A program made the translations under genes and the position numbers. This document shows, one piece after another, positions 46,965 to 60,200 of a stretch of DNA of 64,000 bases. A model generated the notes under the pieces. That model saw only the letters and a list, made by a program, of their open reading frames with translations. It had not been told where the DNA came from and did no database searches. This stretch comes from Medicago truncatula. Taxonomy: Eukaryota; Streptophyta; Magnoliopsida; Fabales; Fabaceae. Where the stretch lies: NCBI RefSeq assembly GCF_003473485.1, contig NC_053046.1:32069332-32133331 (forward strand), written 5' to 3'. Position 1 is the stretch's first letter. Each line of letters starts with the position of its first letter.

Positions 46965-49630
46965 ATGGCATCAAATATAAACGTTTTTGTGTACTATAAT
47001 GGAGAAGTTAAACAAAATGATTCCGGTATTTTTTTTCAAAGTCAGTATACCAAAGGTTTTAAAGTCAGCATGGCTAGTACTTACTTGCATCTCAAAAAAA
47101 GAATTGCGGAGAAAATATGTCTCGGACATAATATGGTTGTGTCTGAAATTATGTGTCGGAATCCCATGTTTGTTGGAGCTACCGCAATCCACTACCAGGC
47201 GTTAAGAATAACTGATAACGACGATGTCGAGTTTATGTTTAACGTACATAAAAGTCATAGTTCGTTGTCCTACATAGAGCTTTATGTTACGTTTGAGATG
47301 AAGAATCCAACATCTAATTTTGAGTTAAATTACCCCTCAAGTTCTAGTCAACACCAAAATCTACCACAACAACAATATAACACACAACACTGCAATCCCT
47401 CATCGTCATCGTCCCAACCGCACTACAACCCGTCATCGCAACCGTTTCAATCACAGTGGTCACAAAATGTGTACGAACCACCACAACTAATAACTCAACC
47501 TCATCCCTCTCAACCCGAAACTTTGAACGATGAAATCAATATATTCACCTCCCAATTCCAAGACCAACCAACTGATGAAGTTCAAGATGATGAAGACAAT
47601 GATGATGAAGAACTCCTTGCCGCACAAAACGGTGACGAGAACGAAGAAGACGATGAAGACGATCTGCCACAACTACCAATTTTACCAATTAGAGCTTCTT
47701 ACAACCCACCAAGGTCCATGCGCAACGTCAACGATGACCACTCAACTGAACTTTACCATTCAATGGCTCTTCCGGTCGATCAAGGTATTGCCCCAGGGAT
47801 GCAATTTCATAACAAGAATGATTGCATTCTCGCAATTAAATATTATCACATGAAAAAATCAACCGATTATATTGTGAAAAAATCAGATCCTGAAAGGTAT
47901 GTCATCAAATGTAAAGATACAAAATGTGGTTTCAAATTGCGGGCCTCGTGGAGGAAAAAAACTGATAAATGGGAGATTGGGAACATGAATGATCATACAT
48001 GTGTCTCAACAGAAATGACACAAGATCATCACAAACTTAGTTACAATGTGATATGTGAAAGTGTTAAATCACTACTATATATGGATGCCTCAATTACAGT
48101 GAAGGTTATAATTGCACACATCCGAGAGAAATTTAATTACACAGTTTCATACAGAAAGGCATGGAGAGCAAGGAATAAGGCGATTGAATCAATTTATGGT
48201 AATTGGGAGGAGTCTTATGAAGAACTACCACAGTGGTTGATGGTCATGGAAAAAGATTTGCCAGGAACAATAATTGATTTTCAATCAGACCCATCAACAG
48301 AAGTGGCAAATGAGACCGTCTTCAAGCGTCTCTTTTGGGCCTTTCGTCCGTGCATCTCAGGTTTCGAATTCTGCAAACCAATTGTCCAAATTGACGCAAC
48401 TTGGTTGTATGGTAAATACAAGGGAACATTGTTGTTAGCTGTTGCGCAAGATGGGAACAACAAGATATTTCCCATAGCTTTTGCAATCGTGGAAGGCGAG
48501 ACCAAGGAGGCATGGAGTTTCTTTTTGAAAAATTTAAGGCAGCATGTCACCCCACAAGAGAACATATGCCTCATTTCTGATAGACATGTGTCGATAAAGA
48601 GCGCGTATGATGATCCACAGAATGGATGGCACGATGCTCCGACAAGCCATGTTTATTGTGTCCGACACATTGCACAAAACTTTATGAGATCATTCAAGGA
48701 TGGAGAACTAAAGAAGAAAGTTGAATGCATGGGTAAAAATCATATCTCTTTCCACGTAAATTCGACATTTTATTTGTTTAAAATGACACATCTAACTTTT
48801 TTCAAAACAATGCAGGTTACGCCATGAACATCCCTACATTCGAATACTACCGTTCTGAAATTGCTGTTGCAGACCGAAAGGCTTTAGCATGGGTCGACAA
48901 TATTCCCAAACAAAAGTGGACTCAATCACATGATGATGGTCGACGATGGGGCCATATGACAAGTAACTTGGTAGAGTCACAAAACAACGTGTATAAGGGT
49001 ATTCGAGGACTTCCGATCACAGCTATCGTGAAAGCATCATATTACAGGTTGGCGGCCTTGTTTGCTAAAAGAGGACATGAGGCAGCGGCAAGGGTAAATT
49101 CTGGTGAGCCATTCTCCGAAAACAGCATGAAATATCTCAGGAATGAGGTGATTAAATCCAACAGTCATCATGTCACTCAGTTTGACCGGGATCGATATAC
49201 CTTTTCCGTCCGTGAAACCATCGATCATAAAGAAGGATTGCCAAAGGGAGAATACAAAGTGGACCTGCAAAATAAATGGTGTGACTGTGGACGGTTTAGA
49301 GCGTTACACCTACCATGCTCACATGTCATTGCCGCATGTTCTAGCTTTTGTCACGACTACAAGACTTTTGTCGATAACAAATTCACGAATGAGTGTGTAT
49401 ACGCCGTATACAACATCCACTTCGACGTGGTTCACCACCAGACATATTGGCCTAATTATGAAGGACCGAAGGTGGTTCCCAACAAGTCAATGCGTAGGGC
49501 AAAGAAAGGTCGTCCACCAATTACTCGCATTAGGACCGAGATGGACGATGTGGAAACTGAGAGAAGATGCGGTGTTTGTAGGATGCCTGGTCATTCCCGC
49601 AAAGATTGCATTAATATTAGACATCAGTAG
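46965..49630 (+). CDS. MULE (MuDR-type) transposase
   Basis: Two exons, 46965-48732 and 48816-49630, with an 83-bp GT-AG intron (GTAAAAATC...AATGCAG) that restores the frame across an in-frame stop. The product is 860 aa. In order: an N-terminal PB1-like region (~1-115), a Gln/Ser/Pro-rich linker, a strongly acidic stretch (~203-235), a MuDR-type DNA-binding domain with CGFKLRASW and a CX/HTC zinc motif (~268-345), the MULE DDE core with Asp477 (VQIDATWL), Asp539 (LISDRH) and Glu643 (NLVESQN), a SWIM zinc finger (C745-x-C747...C757-x-H759) and a C-terminal CCHC knuckle (C841, C844, H849, C854). All catalytic and zinc residues are present, so an active enzyme is plausible. It acts in the nucleus by cut-and-paste transposition, presumably on the flanking TIRs. 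Confidence 0.95.
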
Positions 49631-49677
49631 AAATTTAGTCTTTATTTTGTTTATAGGATGTCTAGTGATTAATATTA

Positions 49678-49678
49678 A

Positions 49679-49735
<57 letters not shown>
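49678..49735. repeat. (ATT)n microsatellite
   Basis: About 17 ATT units directly behind the transposase gene. Confidence 0.9.
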
Positions 49736-49736
<1 letters not shown>

Positions 49737-49764
49737 TACCAGAAAAAATTAAAAAAAAAAACAA

Positions 49765-50109
49765 AAAACAAACCCGCAAGTGGGGCTTGCGGGGTATTAA
49801 AAAAATTTTAAAAAAAAATTATGCATACCCCGCAAGTGGGGGTAGCAATGTATTATTTTTAAAAAAAAAAAAAAAAACTCACACCCCGCAAGTGAGTTAT
49901 TTAATTTAAAAAAAAAAAAAAAAAAAATAGTAGGCCGCAAGTCCCACTTGCGGGGTAGTGAATTTTTTAAATTTTTTTAAGGTACCCCGCAAGTGGGGGT
50001 TGCAAGTTACCAGAAAAATTTGAAAAGTAGGGCATTTATGCAATTTTTTTCAAAAGTGGGGCATTTTTGTATTTTTGGAATTAAATAAGGGCAGAAAAAA
50101 AAAAATTTC
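49765..50109. repeat. Right TIR of the PMD-MULE
   Basis: Reverse complement of 43465-43810, including the same CCCCGCAAGTGGGG motif series. I noticed almost no differences by eye apart from lengths of A/T runs. Confidence 0.88.
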
Positions 50110-50118
50110 GCGAGAGAG

Positions 50119-52160
50119 AGGTGTTTCTGGATTTTTGTAGGAAAATGTGTTTGAGTAGGATTTCTATAGTTTTACTCTCTTCCCAATACAATCATCAATT
50201 TAATTACCGTAACTTTTTAACAATTTTTACATACTTACAAATATTAAAAACCATTAAATGATGGACGCACCGGTGGCGATGAAATGTGGAACGAAAGGTG
50301 CATGCAGGCACGTTAGCACTCAAACGTTAAAGTAAGTTCCAGAAATGAGATAGAATGTGTAATAAGTGTAGGAAAAGTGAATCATACCTTGGGGTGAAGC
50401 TAAGTTGCCCTTATATAGGCGTCTGTGAGAACAATCGCCTCCACAAAAAGTGTGGCGCCTCATCAGAAGGTCGTTAGGGGACACGTGTACATTGTCTGAT
50501 GCACGGGGGGCATGTTTAGGTGCGGTGATGTGAACCAGAATTAGGGTGTTCATCCAAGTGACGTACGTCGATCTGGTGGGCTCCTTGTCCACGTGTCAGC
50601 GTTGGATTGGTTTTATCGTCGATCCAGAACAATTTCCCCCCAAGTCGTTGTTGCCTTTAAGGTGCAATGGCTTAGTCATGTGAGGCGTTTTAACAAGGCG
50701 CCTTTTAATATTGCCGCCTTCAAGGGTCTTGAGAAGGTTTTGTTGCTACTCTGTGCTAGACATGGCGGCGTCCTAAGGCAGTGAGTGGAAGTTGTTGGCA
50801 TAAAATGTTTACGATGTGATGGTTGTTTCCACATGTCAGCTTCGTGGGGTGCACGTGTATTGGAGAAAGTGCTTCACGAGTGCGTTACTCGAGTCCATTG
50901 TGTTGCTTGAGGTTTTTCTTAGTCGTTGGATCGTGACCTTCTAGTTTCCTTTCATCTAGGTCGTTCGATCAAAATTCTTTAACCTATAAAAGGAGGGATA
51001 CCTCTTCATTCCATTCATTACGTCCTCTAGACTTTCAATATATCTAAGGAGTTCTCTACATTTTTTCTCCTTCCTCAAAACTTTATTTAAGGTCTTTTCG
51101 CACCTTGTTTTACTCCTTTTCTCTGTATTTCTGTACACCCTCTTCGTTTTTGTTCTTTTCTGGGTTGAGAGAGAAATATGAGTGTTTGTTCTAGGAATCT
51201 GATGGATTTGTCATCAAGTGGTTATTCGCCTTCCAGTGGTTATGAAAGTATTATTTTGATGGATATTGCTGTCATCTTAGGGTTGGTGTTGGCTTTGACT
51301 TCCTCCCGATAGTTTTAAGGAATCATGTTGTGGTTAATGTTTTCAAATGGGATGCTTCACATCTTGAGCCGAGGGAATCCCTCACCAAGTTCCTTATCGC
51401 GGAAGCTTAGTCATGTGTATTTGTTGGGGAGATATATGTTGGGGCTGAGAAAACTAGGTTGGTCAAGAAGCTTGCCAAGATTAAGAAAGAACATGAGGCC
51501 TATAGCTGAGGCTGTTGATTTGATCCAAGAAATTGCGGTGGAAACTTTGGGCACCATGACAAAAACTAAGGGAACTACATTCATTCTCAAACAAGTTCGA
51601 TTGCGCCTAGATTTCCCGGACCAAGCTTGCATCCAGATATTCTCGAGAAGGATAAGTCCAAGAGTAATCGATGTAGGTGCAATTAAGGAAGAAAAAAAAG
51701 GGTGTATAGCGAGCGGTACGTCTTGGAATTGAGAGCCTCGACTAGCGCGCCCACCTGCTTCTTCCTTGAGTGGATCAACCTCCTACTTTTCGAAGAAGAT
51801 GTTCGGTGATTTGGTTTTTCTTTTTATTGTTTATGTAATTCCGATGTGGCGACCCCTCTTGTAATGATTTGACCATCTTAATGAAAATAGGTTCCTTTGT
51901 TCACTTTTTTGCCTTGAGCTTTGATTCTTTATTTGTGTCGCGTTGATTTGCTTTTTATTTCATGCCGCCGTTTTATGCATTTTATTTCATGCCGCATTTA
52001 ATCTTTACTTCATTTGCTTGCGTTCGTCTGGCGCCCAAGGGAACATGACCGGTGAAGGTTTAGTCCCCCCAAGTTGACACTTGGTTTCATGGGTGTTTTT
52101 AGGGGGCGAGACTCTCTAGTTGAAGGGTGCCTAACCCTTAGGCGGGTCTGCCACAATTCT
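50119..52160. other. Retroelement-like unclassified region
   Basis: The first ~60 bp (to about 50175) continue the UBA1 leader/promoter homology with copy 2; beyond that the two diverge. Open pieces at 50593-50784 and 51325-51732 (plus) are disrupted and not recognised; the latter contains Lys/Arg-rich sequence. The block is less AT-rich than its surroundings and resembles decayed LTR-retrotransposon DNA. Confidence 0.35.
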
Positions 52161-52345
52161 TTAGGTTGTCGTTTCATTTGGTAGTGAAAGCCATGCTAAC
52201 CGTTAGTCTTTGGCAGTTGTTTAGACTGTCATTTCACTTTATAGTGAAAAGCCATGCTAACTGATCGTCTTTGACGGTTGTTTAGGCTGTCATTTCTCTT
52301 GGTAGTGAAAGTCATGACAACCTTTCGTCTTTATGGATGCTACCT
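52160..52345. repeat. Three ~60-bp tandem repeats
   Basis: Units share GTC(G/A)TTTC, GTAGTGAAAG(C/T)CATG and (T/C)GTCTTT; starts near 52160, 52219 and 52280. No coding function was seen. Confidence 0.7.
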
Positions 52346-52499
52346 CATGTAGGTTTAAGACTTTTGATCCTGACAATGAAAGAATTTAACAAATGCATAT
52401 CTTTTTGAGAGTAAAACGTTCATTTTATTAATATCATGAGAATGCATTTACAATGGGTTCTATCTGTAAACTTCAAAAACCAAAATACAAAGGTAAAAT

Positions 52500-52995
52500 T
52501 TAAATCAAAGACCATTAGTATTTAGCTATAATAGGACATCCACACCTCGATGTAGTCTAATCGGCTCACACCTACTATGAAATGTATGAGCATATGATTC
52601 CTCATATATAATAAAACAATGTACATATCAATCTAGCATATGTAGCAACAACTAAATATTATGTTGACAATATTTTGAGTGTACAATACTATATAATTAA
52701 TTGGATCTCTCGTAGTCATATCAATGATAATGAATGTGTATTTTTTTTTACCTTATTTGAATACAGTGTCAAACTTTAGTTGTTCAAGTAACCTTACTAT
52801 AACAATTATTTTTTCAGAGAACAATACTCATAACAATAACATGCTTCCAATATTTGTATTTCATAAAATCATGTCTAAGCAAAATCTATCAAATGCAACA
52901 ACATAATGATAAACACATAATAGCTTGACACACATGTTCAAACAAACATGCATTCCAATATATGTTATATCATTATAAAGCTTCCTTACCTCAAC
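52500..52995. repeat. LTR-like repeat beside UBA1 copy 2
   Basis: Matches 33895-34420 beside copy 1: GGCTCACACCTACTATGAAA, GAGCATATGATTCCTCATAT and CTTCCTTACCTCAACAAG. It marks the edge of the duplicated unit. Confidence 0.65.
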
Positions 52996-54225
52996 AAGAG
53001 ATTTACATATCGTCTAAGCTACGTATTATTTGTGTTATAGACTAGTGAGTGTTTAATACTTATCATAATAGTGAAGTGTGATTTTTTTTAGTTAAACCTC
53101 CATTCAATAGTGAACATGGGTCATTATAATCCGGGATTCAACTGGGAAGTATGTTTTGACAAAGAATTGCTCCACACATAAATTAAACTAAGATTCTCCT
53201 AAACCATTCAATTTTTAGTATAGCTCACTAATCATTTGAGTTCAATTAATTTGCTATATCAACACGTGATTTAGAAGAAAGATACAGCAGTATGTCTTAT
53301 AGAATTTGGCTAGAGAGCAAAATTTCAATGGTCAGACACAAATTTAAGATATTAAAATTGTTGAAAAAAATAAAATAAATACATCGAGTGTAATATCCTA
53401 ATCTTACCTATGAGTATTAATAAAATCTTATAATAAATGTATCTTATAATTTCTAAAATATATTCAACACAATGACTGATACAATTTTAAAATAGATTAG
53501 GGAATTCAATAATAAATTTATTGATAAGCATAACCATTAGAAAAATTAACCCTAGATACACAATAAAACTAAGTAGCATACACGATTACTTACTATAGTA
53601 TAAACTAAATCAACAGCCACTGAAAAATAAAGACAGCATTTACTTTAAGACGGTTTTTGAAAACACAATTTCATGAACAACCACACAAAATCCTGACTTA
53701 GTTAAAAGAGTAACAAGAACTTAAATAGAAATAAAAAAAAATAAAAAAAAACAGCAGAATATTTCATATACCCAAATAGCATAGCTGTACTAACACAAGA
53801 CTTTTTTAAAAAAAAAAGAACTACTACAATATTAAAAATAAAAAATTCAATAACTACTCGTCAACATATAATTGTAGGATACTCTACCTAGTCCACCATT
53901 TGACCAAGAGCAATTCAATTAAGCACAGTTCCTACCATAAAGTAGTAGTCGAGAAATAGAATTAGAAGGGATCAGATGCCGAAGATATAACGTAGACGTA
54001 AGTAATTCACCATCTCAAGAAACATTGGTTAACTAAAGAATTATTCAAAGCAAACAAATGACACAACATAAACCGAAGTTGCTTTTCAACTCAAATATGA
54101 ACTGTGAGACGGTCAACAATGTTTGTCACCTTGCCTGAAGGCACTACGAATATGGAACACTAAAGTCAAACACTGTCTTTCTAAGTAAGATATGTTTAGG
54201 ACACAACTGATTGTATGAAAACAGC
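52996..54225. other. 3' flank of UBA1 copy 2
   Basis: Non-coding. From about 53760 it matches the 3' flank of copy 1 (TACTCGTCAACATATAATTG, GTAGTAGTCGAGAAATAGAA); 52996-53640 has no clear partner. Confidence 0.5.
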
Positions 54226-57200
54226 TCAACGGAAATAAATGGATACTTGAGGGATATCAATGTCATTATCATCGTCATCCTCACAAGCCACGACAACATC
54301 TATGTGACGACGGTATGAAGGGATTTCCATCTTGGCAATATCCCTTGCTAAATCCACAACTTTTTTGTCCATCCGCTCTTTGTGCCTAGGAAACATGCTA
54401 TTAAAAAGCAGGCAACTTCCACAAGAAATACTATAAGCATTCAAACCTTTTTCCTTCAACCAATCAAGAAGCTCCCTGAGAGTAGGATTGTCTTTTATAA
54501 TCCATCTGTCCCATACAGTCCAACTCAAATCTTGATGCTTGATGACCTTTGCCGGAACTGGCTCAGCCATGGAAAAGAGAGGCAGTGCTAAGTTGGCAAA
54601 GGTGTTTCGGTAGTCCTCGAGTTTGTGCCCTCCATCCAAAGCTTTGTACAACTCCAGACAGACAAGGCCGGTGGCCATAGCAGTTGAGGTTGCAATCGCT
54701 GGAATGATCCGCCCAGCAATAAACTTGGCCTTCAGCTTGTCAACTTCAGGAATGCTGTAATTGCGTGCTCTCATGTTGGCAAGCCCAGCTATCACGTCCA
54801 TATGGTAGTTTGTATCATCATCCTGCAATTTTTAGGTAGAAATTTTTGTCAACTCTGATTTAAATAAATAAATTAATTATGTACTGTGAACCCAGATTGG
54901 CAGATTCTATCCTAAGCATGTACAGACTTCCAAATTTGCTTATTGAAACCACCAATTACAAATACAAAAAAGAAAGGGCTTCACCAATGAACATGGTGAA
55001 TATTCTGTCAGAAGAAAAAATAAAAATATACCTTCTCAAACTGGATTGGCTTCATCCTGAACCCTGGTGGCAGATTTGACCGCAATCTCTCTAACTTGAC
55101 AATTAGATCATCAATAACAACAGCATCATCCACAGAAGCAGTAGAGAGACTGGTTGCCTTCTCATCTGTCACTATTTTTGCATCCTTCTTCGGCTGAAAG
55201 TCAGGTACTATCATTCTATCAACAACTACTGCCAACTTAGTAGGGTTTTTCACCCAGTCAGGGGTAGGGATACCAAATGTTTCTGCGCGTAGTATAGAGG
55301 CTGCCATCAGAAACTGGAGATGACTTGGATCAGAGGAGGAGAACTGCAGTGGACGAGGGAATCGTTTCGGTGCAGACCAAAATGGAGCGCCAGTACTAGT
55401 TGCAGCATCCTCGGGAAAAGTATAAGCTAACTGCTTCACTCGGTTAGCAAAATAATCTTCAAACCTGTGAATATAAAACCATGCTTGAGTGTAGAACATA
55501 CAAATACAGGTAAACTAATATACACCGGCATGAATTAACATAAATAAAACATATATTATCAAGCAAACATACTTAAGCCTGGCCCAAATAATACAATCTT
55601 CAAAAGCCTCACACTTCTCCTTGTCCAAGCATTCAAGAACACGCTCCAAATTATCCCTTGCCTGAGCATCACCAGCGTTCTTCATTGCATTAGTATATTC
55701 ACTTGGGTTGGATAAATATGCATTCACTTCAGCTGGAGTTTTCTCAAGCAAACCCTCAAACTCTGATCTAGCCCAAGTCAAGCAGTGGTCAATGTTGTGT
55801 GGAAATGAATGCACAGTACACATCGGGGCTTGTTTCTCTGGTGGATCTCTTGAGGCACCATAGTTTTCCGTTAGGTGGGGAATGACCATCTGAGTATTGC
55901 ATTTAGCTCCAAGAGTTCCAGATTCAAGAAGTGGTTTCTGGAAATACAGGCATCTCTGATCCACGTATAGTCTTGCATTCACATTATCTAGTGCATTAAT
56001 TACAATACTCAAGTTTTCCCAAAAGGTATCATGAAACACATTTTCAGTTTCAGAGCTAACACGGTTTTGCAGAGCTTCAATATTCAGTTGAGGGTTTATA
56101 GATGCAGCAGCTGAAGCAGCAACTGTGGACTTCGCCTGGCCAATATTCCAATCACGGAAGAGGAACTGCCTGCTTAAGTTACTCTTCTCTATGACATCAT
56201 CATCAGTAACTGTAAGCTTCCCTTGACCTCCACAAGAAACTCCCATTAAGGCAAGATTCTTTAAAAATTCACATCCCAGTGCACCAGATCCAACAACAAA
56301 CACTTTAGCATCTTCAAATTTCTTCTGTAACTTTTGCCCAAAAACAGAAATCTGAGCATCGTAACGACTATTTATTGGTTTTAAATCATCAGGATGCAAA
56401 GGTTCTGTAGGAAGTGATTCTACAGAGTCGAAGTAGAAAAACTGCAGAGATCACAACAGAAACAGAAGTTAAAAACATGATATTTACCAATAGACTCTGT
56501 ATTTTTACAAGCCAATCAAAACCATTTTAATCCAAGTATATCTTGGAACTATTTTAAACTCTTATGACAATGCCTCAAGGTTTGGATTACTGTTAGACAG
56601 GGATTGTTGTGCAGGCAGAGGGAAGAACATGCAATGCATGAATGCTTGGGAAAACCATGGATATTAAAGAGGTCCAGAATCCAAGCATTTAAATGACGGT
56701 CAAGACCAAATTTCACTTATTATGAGGCATCAGCTTCAACCGAGTGCCTTGCTCAAAATATTGGAAAGCTTTTTCCCTAAGATCCAATATCAGATATAAG
56801 TTGCCTTTGTTTAAAATATAAATGCCCAAGAATTATTTATACAAAAGACTAGAGAAGATCCATAGTTCTACTTCTAGAAATCCCAAATGAAGCAGCAAAA
56901 AGAACACGCAAAACTCAAATGGCTGGCTAACTTGGGAGAAATTTAATGGCAAAATACCTCTATATGGGCTAACGTATTTGCAGCGCCCAATATTTCAAAA
57001 TACAAGAGAATATAAGGATTAACAAGAAATTTCAAATACCTGAAACAGTGGATGAAATTTCCCAGAGCATGCTTTGACAACCTCTTGTCCTACAATTCCA
57101 CCGAACATGGCAGCCATAGGGTTCAATACTGCCCTAGCACCAAAGGCAAATTGCTGCAGAAGCTTGGGATTCACATCTTCCAACCTTCCATCACCCAAGT

Positions 57201-60200
57201 TCCCATTAATATTATTGGCGATAGAAATGAATTTATGTGCATCTTCCTCTGAACCAGCGACGGGGAAGCGGCCTATCTCAGAAATGAACTTATCCAGAGC
57301 CTGGAATGCTAGATGCAGTAGAGGTGGGCGGTCAAACTTAGAAAAATCGCTAAGAAGAAATTCGCCTGGATCATTGAGTGCTTCCCTTAGAGGTTTGAAG
57401 TTCAAAACCTGTGGTTGTTTGGACTGTGTGACAATACCACCTTTTTCATAGGCACCATAGTTTGTGGTGTCTTCTTCAAGAGTGAATGAATATGCTCTAG
57501 CATTTTTAATCTTTCTTGGCTTTCCGTCATTCAACTCTTTCATACCATGAACTTCAGAGAATACAACAAGGTCTCCATCCTGAAACTCAAGTCTCTCATC
57601 ATCAACACAAGAAACTAGAGCAGGGTTGTCATTGCTAATGGACGCAATTATTCCAGTATGTGGTTCCTCTCCATCGACATCAACAACAGTAAACTCAGGC
57701 CCAAAATCACAAAACACGGAACCAAAAAGACCTCTAACTTCAGTTTTAATAAAAGCAATTGGAGGCTGATGACTGTGGCAGTAATCATTGAACTCAACAG
57801 CTTTCTCAAGACTGACTTCGGTAAAAACAACAGCCTACAAGACAGTTATAATAAACATATTTAAATTTATTCAAATAAGTCAGAAACAAATGGACGCACT
57901 ATACAACTACGAAGAAGTACAAGTTCTACTGAAATGGTCAAGTAAATTCAAACTTGCTCCTCTTACATGACTTCATTAATTGATCTACAATAGAATGATG
58001 TTATTTCCCTTCACATTTCTACCAATTATATATAAAAATAAAGTAACCATCATAATTATTGTGTGTGACTGTGATAGATGGTCTACAACAATATAAGGTA
58101 ATGAACACACCTGTCTCCAATCATGTTATTGTTGACGGTCATTCCACCTAACATCTAATATCACATCAACATTTCCAAAAACCTTAACATTACATACATA
58201 TACTGTGTTGTTTAAGATTTTAAGCAAGAAATACGTCTCATTTACTTCAAAATTTTATAAGAAATGTTATCTACATTAACACTTCCAAAAACCTTAACAT
58301 GACATACATATACTGTGTTGTTTAAGATTTTAAGCAAGAAATACGTCTCATTTACTTCAAAATTTCATAAGAAATGTTATCTACAATATAATGGCTTAAA
58401 ACAATAGTCAAATACATGTGACCCGGTTTGCAGCTATTCTTCTTTTAAAAATGTTTGGGACATAAAAAAATAACATGAAAAATTAACCAATTAATCATAG
58501 ACCCAAGACCAATAACTAAAATATTACTCTAATATGTATGATATGTGACGAGTGGCATTATTTCTGTATGATATGTGACAAGGGACATTATTTCTGAAGT
58601 ATGACATAAAGTTGAGAAATAGCTCAAGTACTAGATTAATAAGGGTGGCTCAAGCACCGAGCAATTAAAGAAAAATAATTGGTAATGGCTAATGTTCTAC
58701 CCTCACCACATCCTAAGAACAAAAGTTACCGATTCAACGATTAGTAATAATAGGAGTGAAGTTTCTCGTAAATAATGGGCCTCTCATCTTTTATCACGAC
58801 TCTCCTAATTCACAACTACCATAACTGTCTCATGAGTTGGGTTTTTTCTATACTATTATTAATCTTAGTTATACATTTAATTATTTTATACTGTAAACTT
58901 TAGAATTAGAATAGACAATGGCCACCAAAATAATGACTTCAATAAACGTTAATCACCAATTTAATATAAGCCTAAGACCAAGAGCTAAAATATCACTCTT
59001 ACACTCTTATATGTATGATATGTGACAAGTGACATTATTGCTGAAGTATGACATATACAGTTCTGAGAAAATGCTCAAGTACTAGATTAATAATGGTGGC
59101 CCGAGCACAGAGCAAGTAATGAAAAGCTATTGGTAATTGCTAATGTTCTATCCTCACCATATTCCTAAAAAAAGGAAGTTAATAATTCCATGATTAGTAA
59201 TAACAGAGTGAAGTTTACCCCCGTAGAATAATATACCCCTCATCTTATTATGACTCTCAATAATACACCTCACATCTTATTATGATTAGTTATATCTTCC
59301 ATGATTTTATAATGTAAACATTAGAATTAGAATAGACCATACTCCCTAGCCACCAAAATAATAACTTCCATAAACATTAATCACCTATTATGCAAATGAA
59401 TCGCCTTCATTCAATAATTTCAAATATTGAAATCTTTAAACCCCATTCTACATAATTAATGCACAAACTTGCAGAGTTTTAGTTTTGTAGTCAAGAGAAC
59501 TTCCTCAATTTCCAAACTAAATACAGGTTCGTATCAAGCTTTAATAACATATTTATTTTACAGATAATAGTATGTTAGAGTCTGCACACGTGCTGTATAA
59601 GTAATATAAAAAAAGAGCTGAGCATGTACTATTATATAACTAGCAGATATATAAATTCCAAGTATATGTGTTGTGCTCCCCTGTACAGATTCATAATGCA
59701 AATACATGATTTCTCAGATCTCATTTTCTCATTAGTTTCTCACATTCCTCACTTTATCATAGATTCATAGTACACGGTACAATTAAGATATTAGCAAAAG
59801 CAAATAACCCAGAAATGTAAACCAAATAGAGAGAAATATGTTAGCAATATAGCATGTGAAGATGAAACAAAGGCTTAGCACTAAATGCCTCCATAATCTT
59901 ATTTCATTTTCACAATGGTATTCTACTTTTTAATCATCATAATAGCCAGGTTTTGTAGTTGATATGCATCCATTAAATAGTGTAGCATATGTAAACTATG
60001 TAACGGAAGATCTGGGAATGCATATAAAAATGCAAGATTAAAAGTTTGTCATTTCAATATTAAGGTGTGAATAAGGAAAATCATTTCCTACAATTCCATA
60101 CACAATCGCTTTATATTTGGTAGATATACATATGAATGCGTTAAAAAAACTGACTCCAAAAAATAAGTAGAGAGCAAAAGTAGAAGTACCTGGAAATTAG

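Larger units (their letters stand above)
43465..50109. mobile_element. Autonomous PMD-carrying Mutator-like element, 6,645 bp
   Basis: A perfect 9-bp target duplication, GCGAGAGAG, flanks it (43456-43464 and 50110-50118). The TIRs of about 345 bp are nearly identical and start GAAATTTTT, then CTGCCCTTATTTAATTCC. Inside are two intact, divergent genes: a MULE transposase (plus, 46965-49630) and a plant-mobile-domain protein (minus, 43906-46155). The other UBA1 copy keeps the empty site (AAAGCGAGAGAGATAGGGG, about 62845). Matching TIRs, intact genes and an exact TSD all indicate a young insertion that could be active. Confidence 0.95.

Noticed and set aside
50593..51732. Open frames considered as a new gene between the MULE and UBA1 copy 2
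   Set aside because: Interrupted frames, no start context, and sequence style of decayed retroelement DNA; described as unclassified instead.
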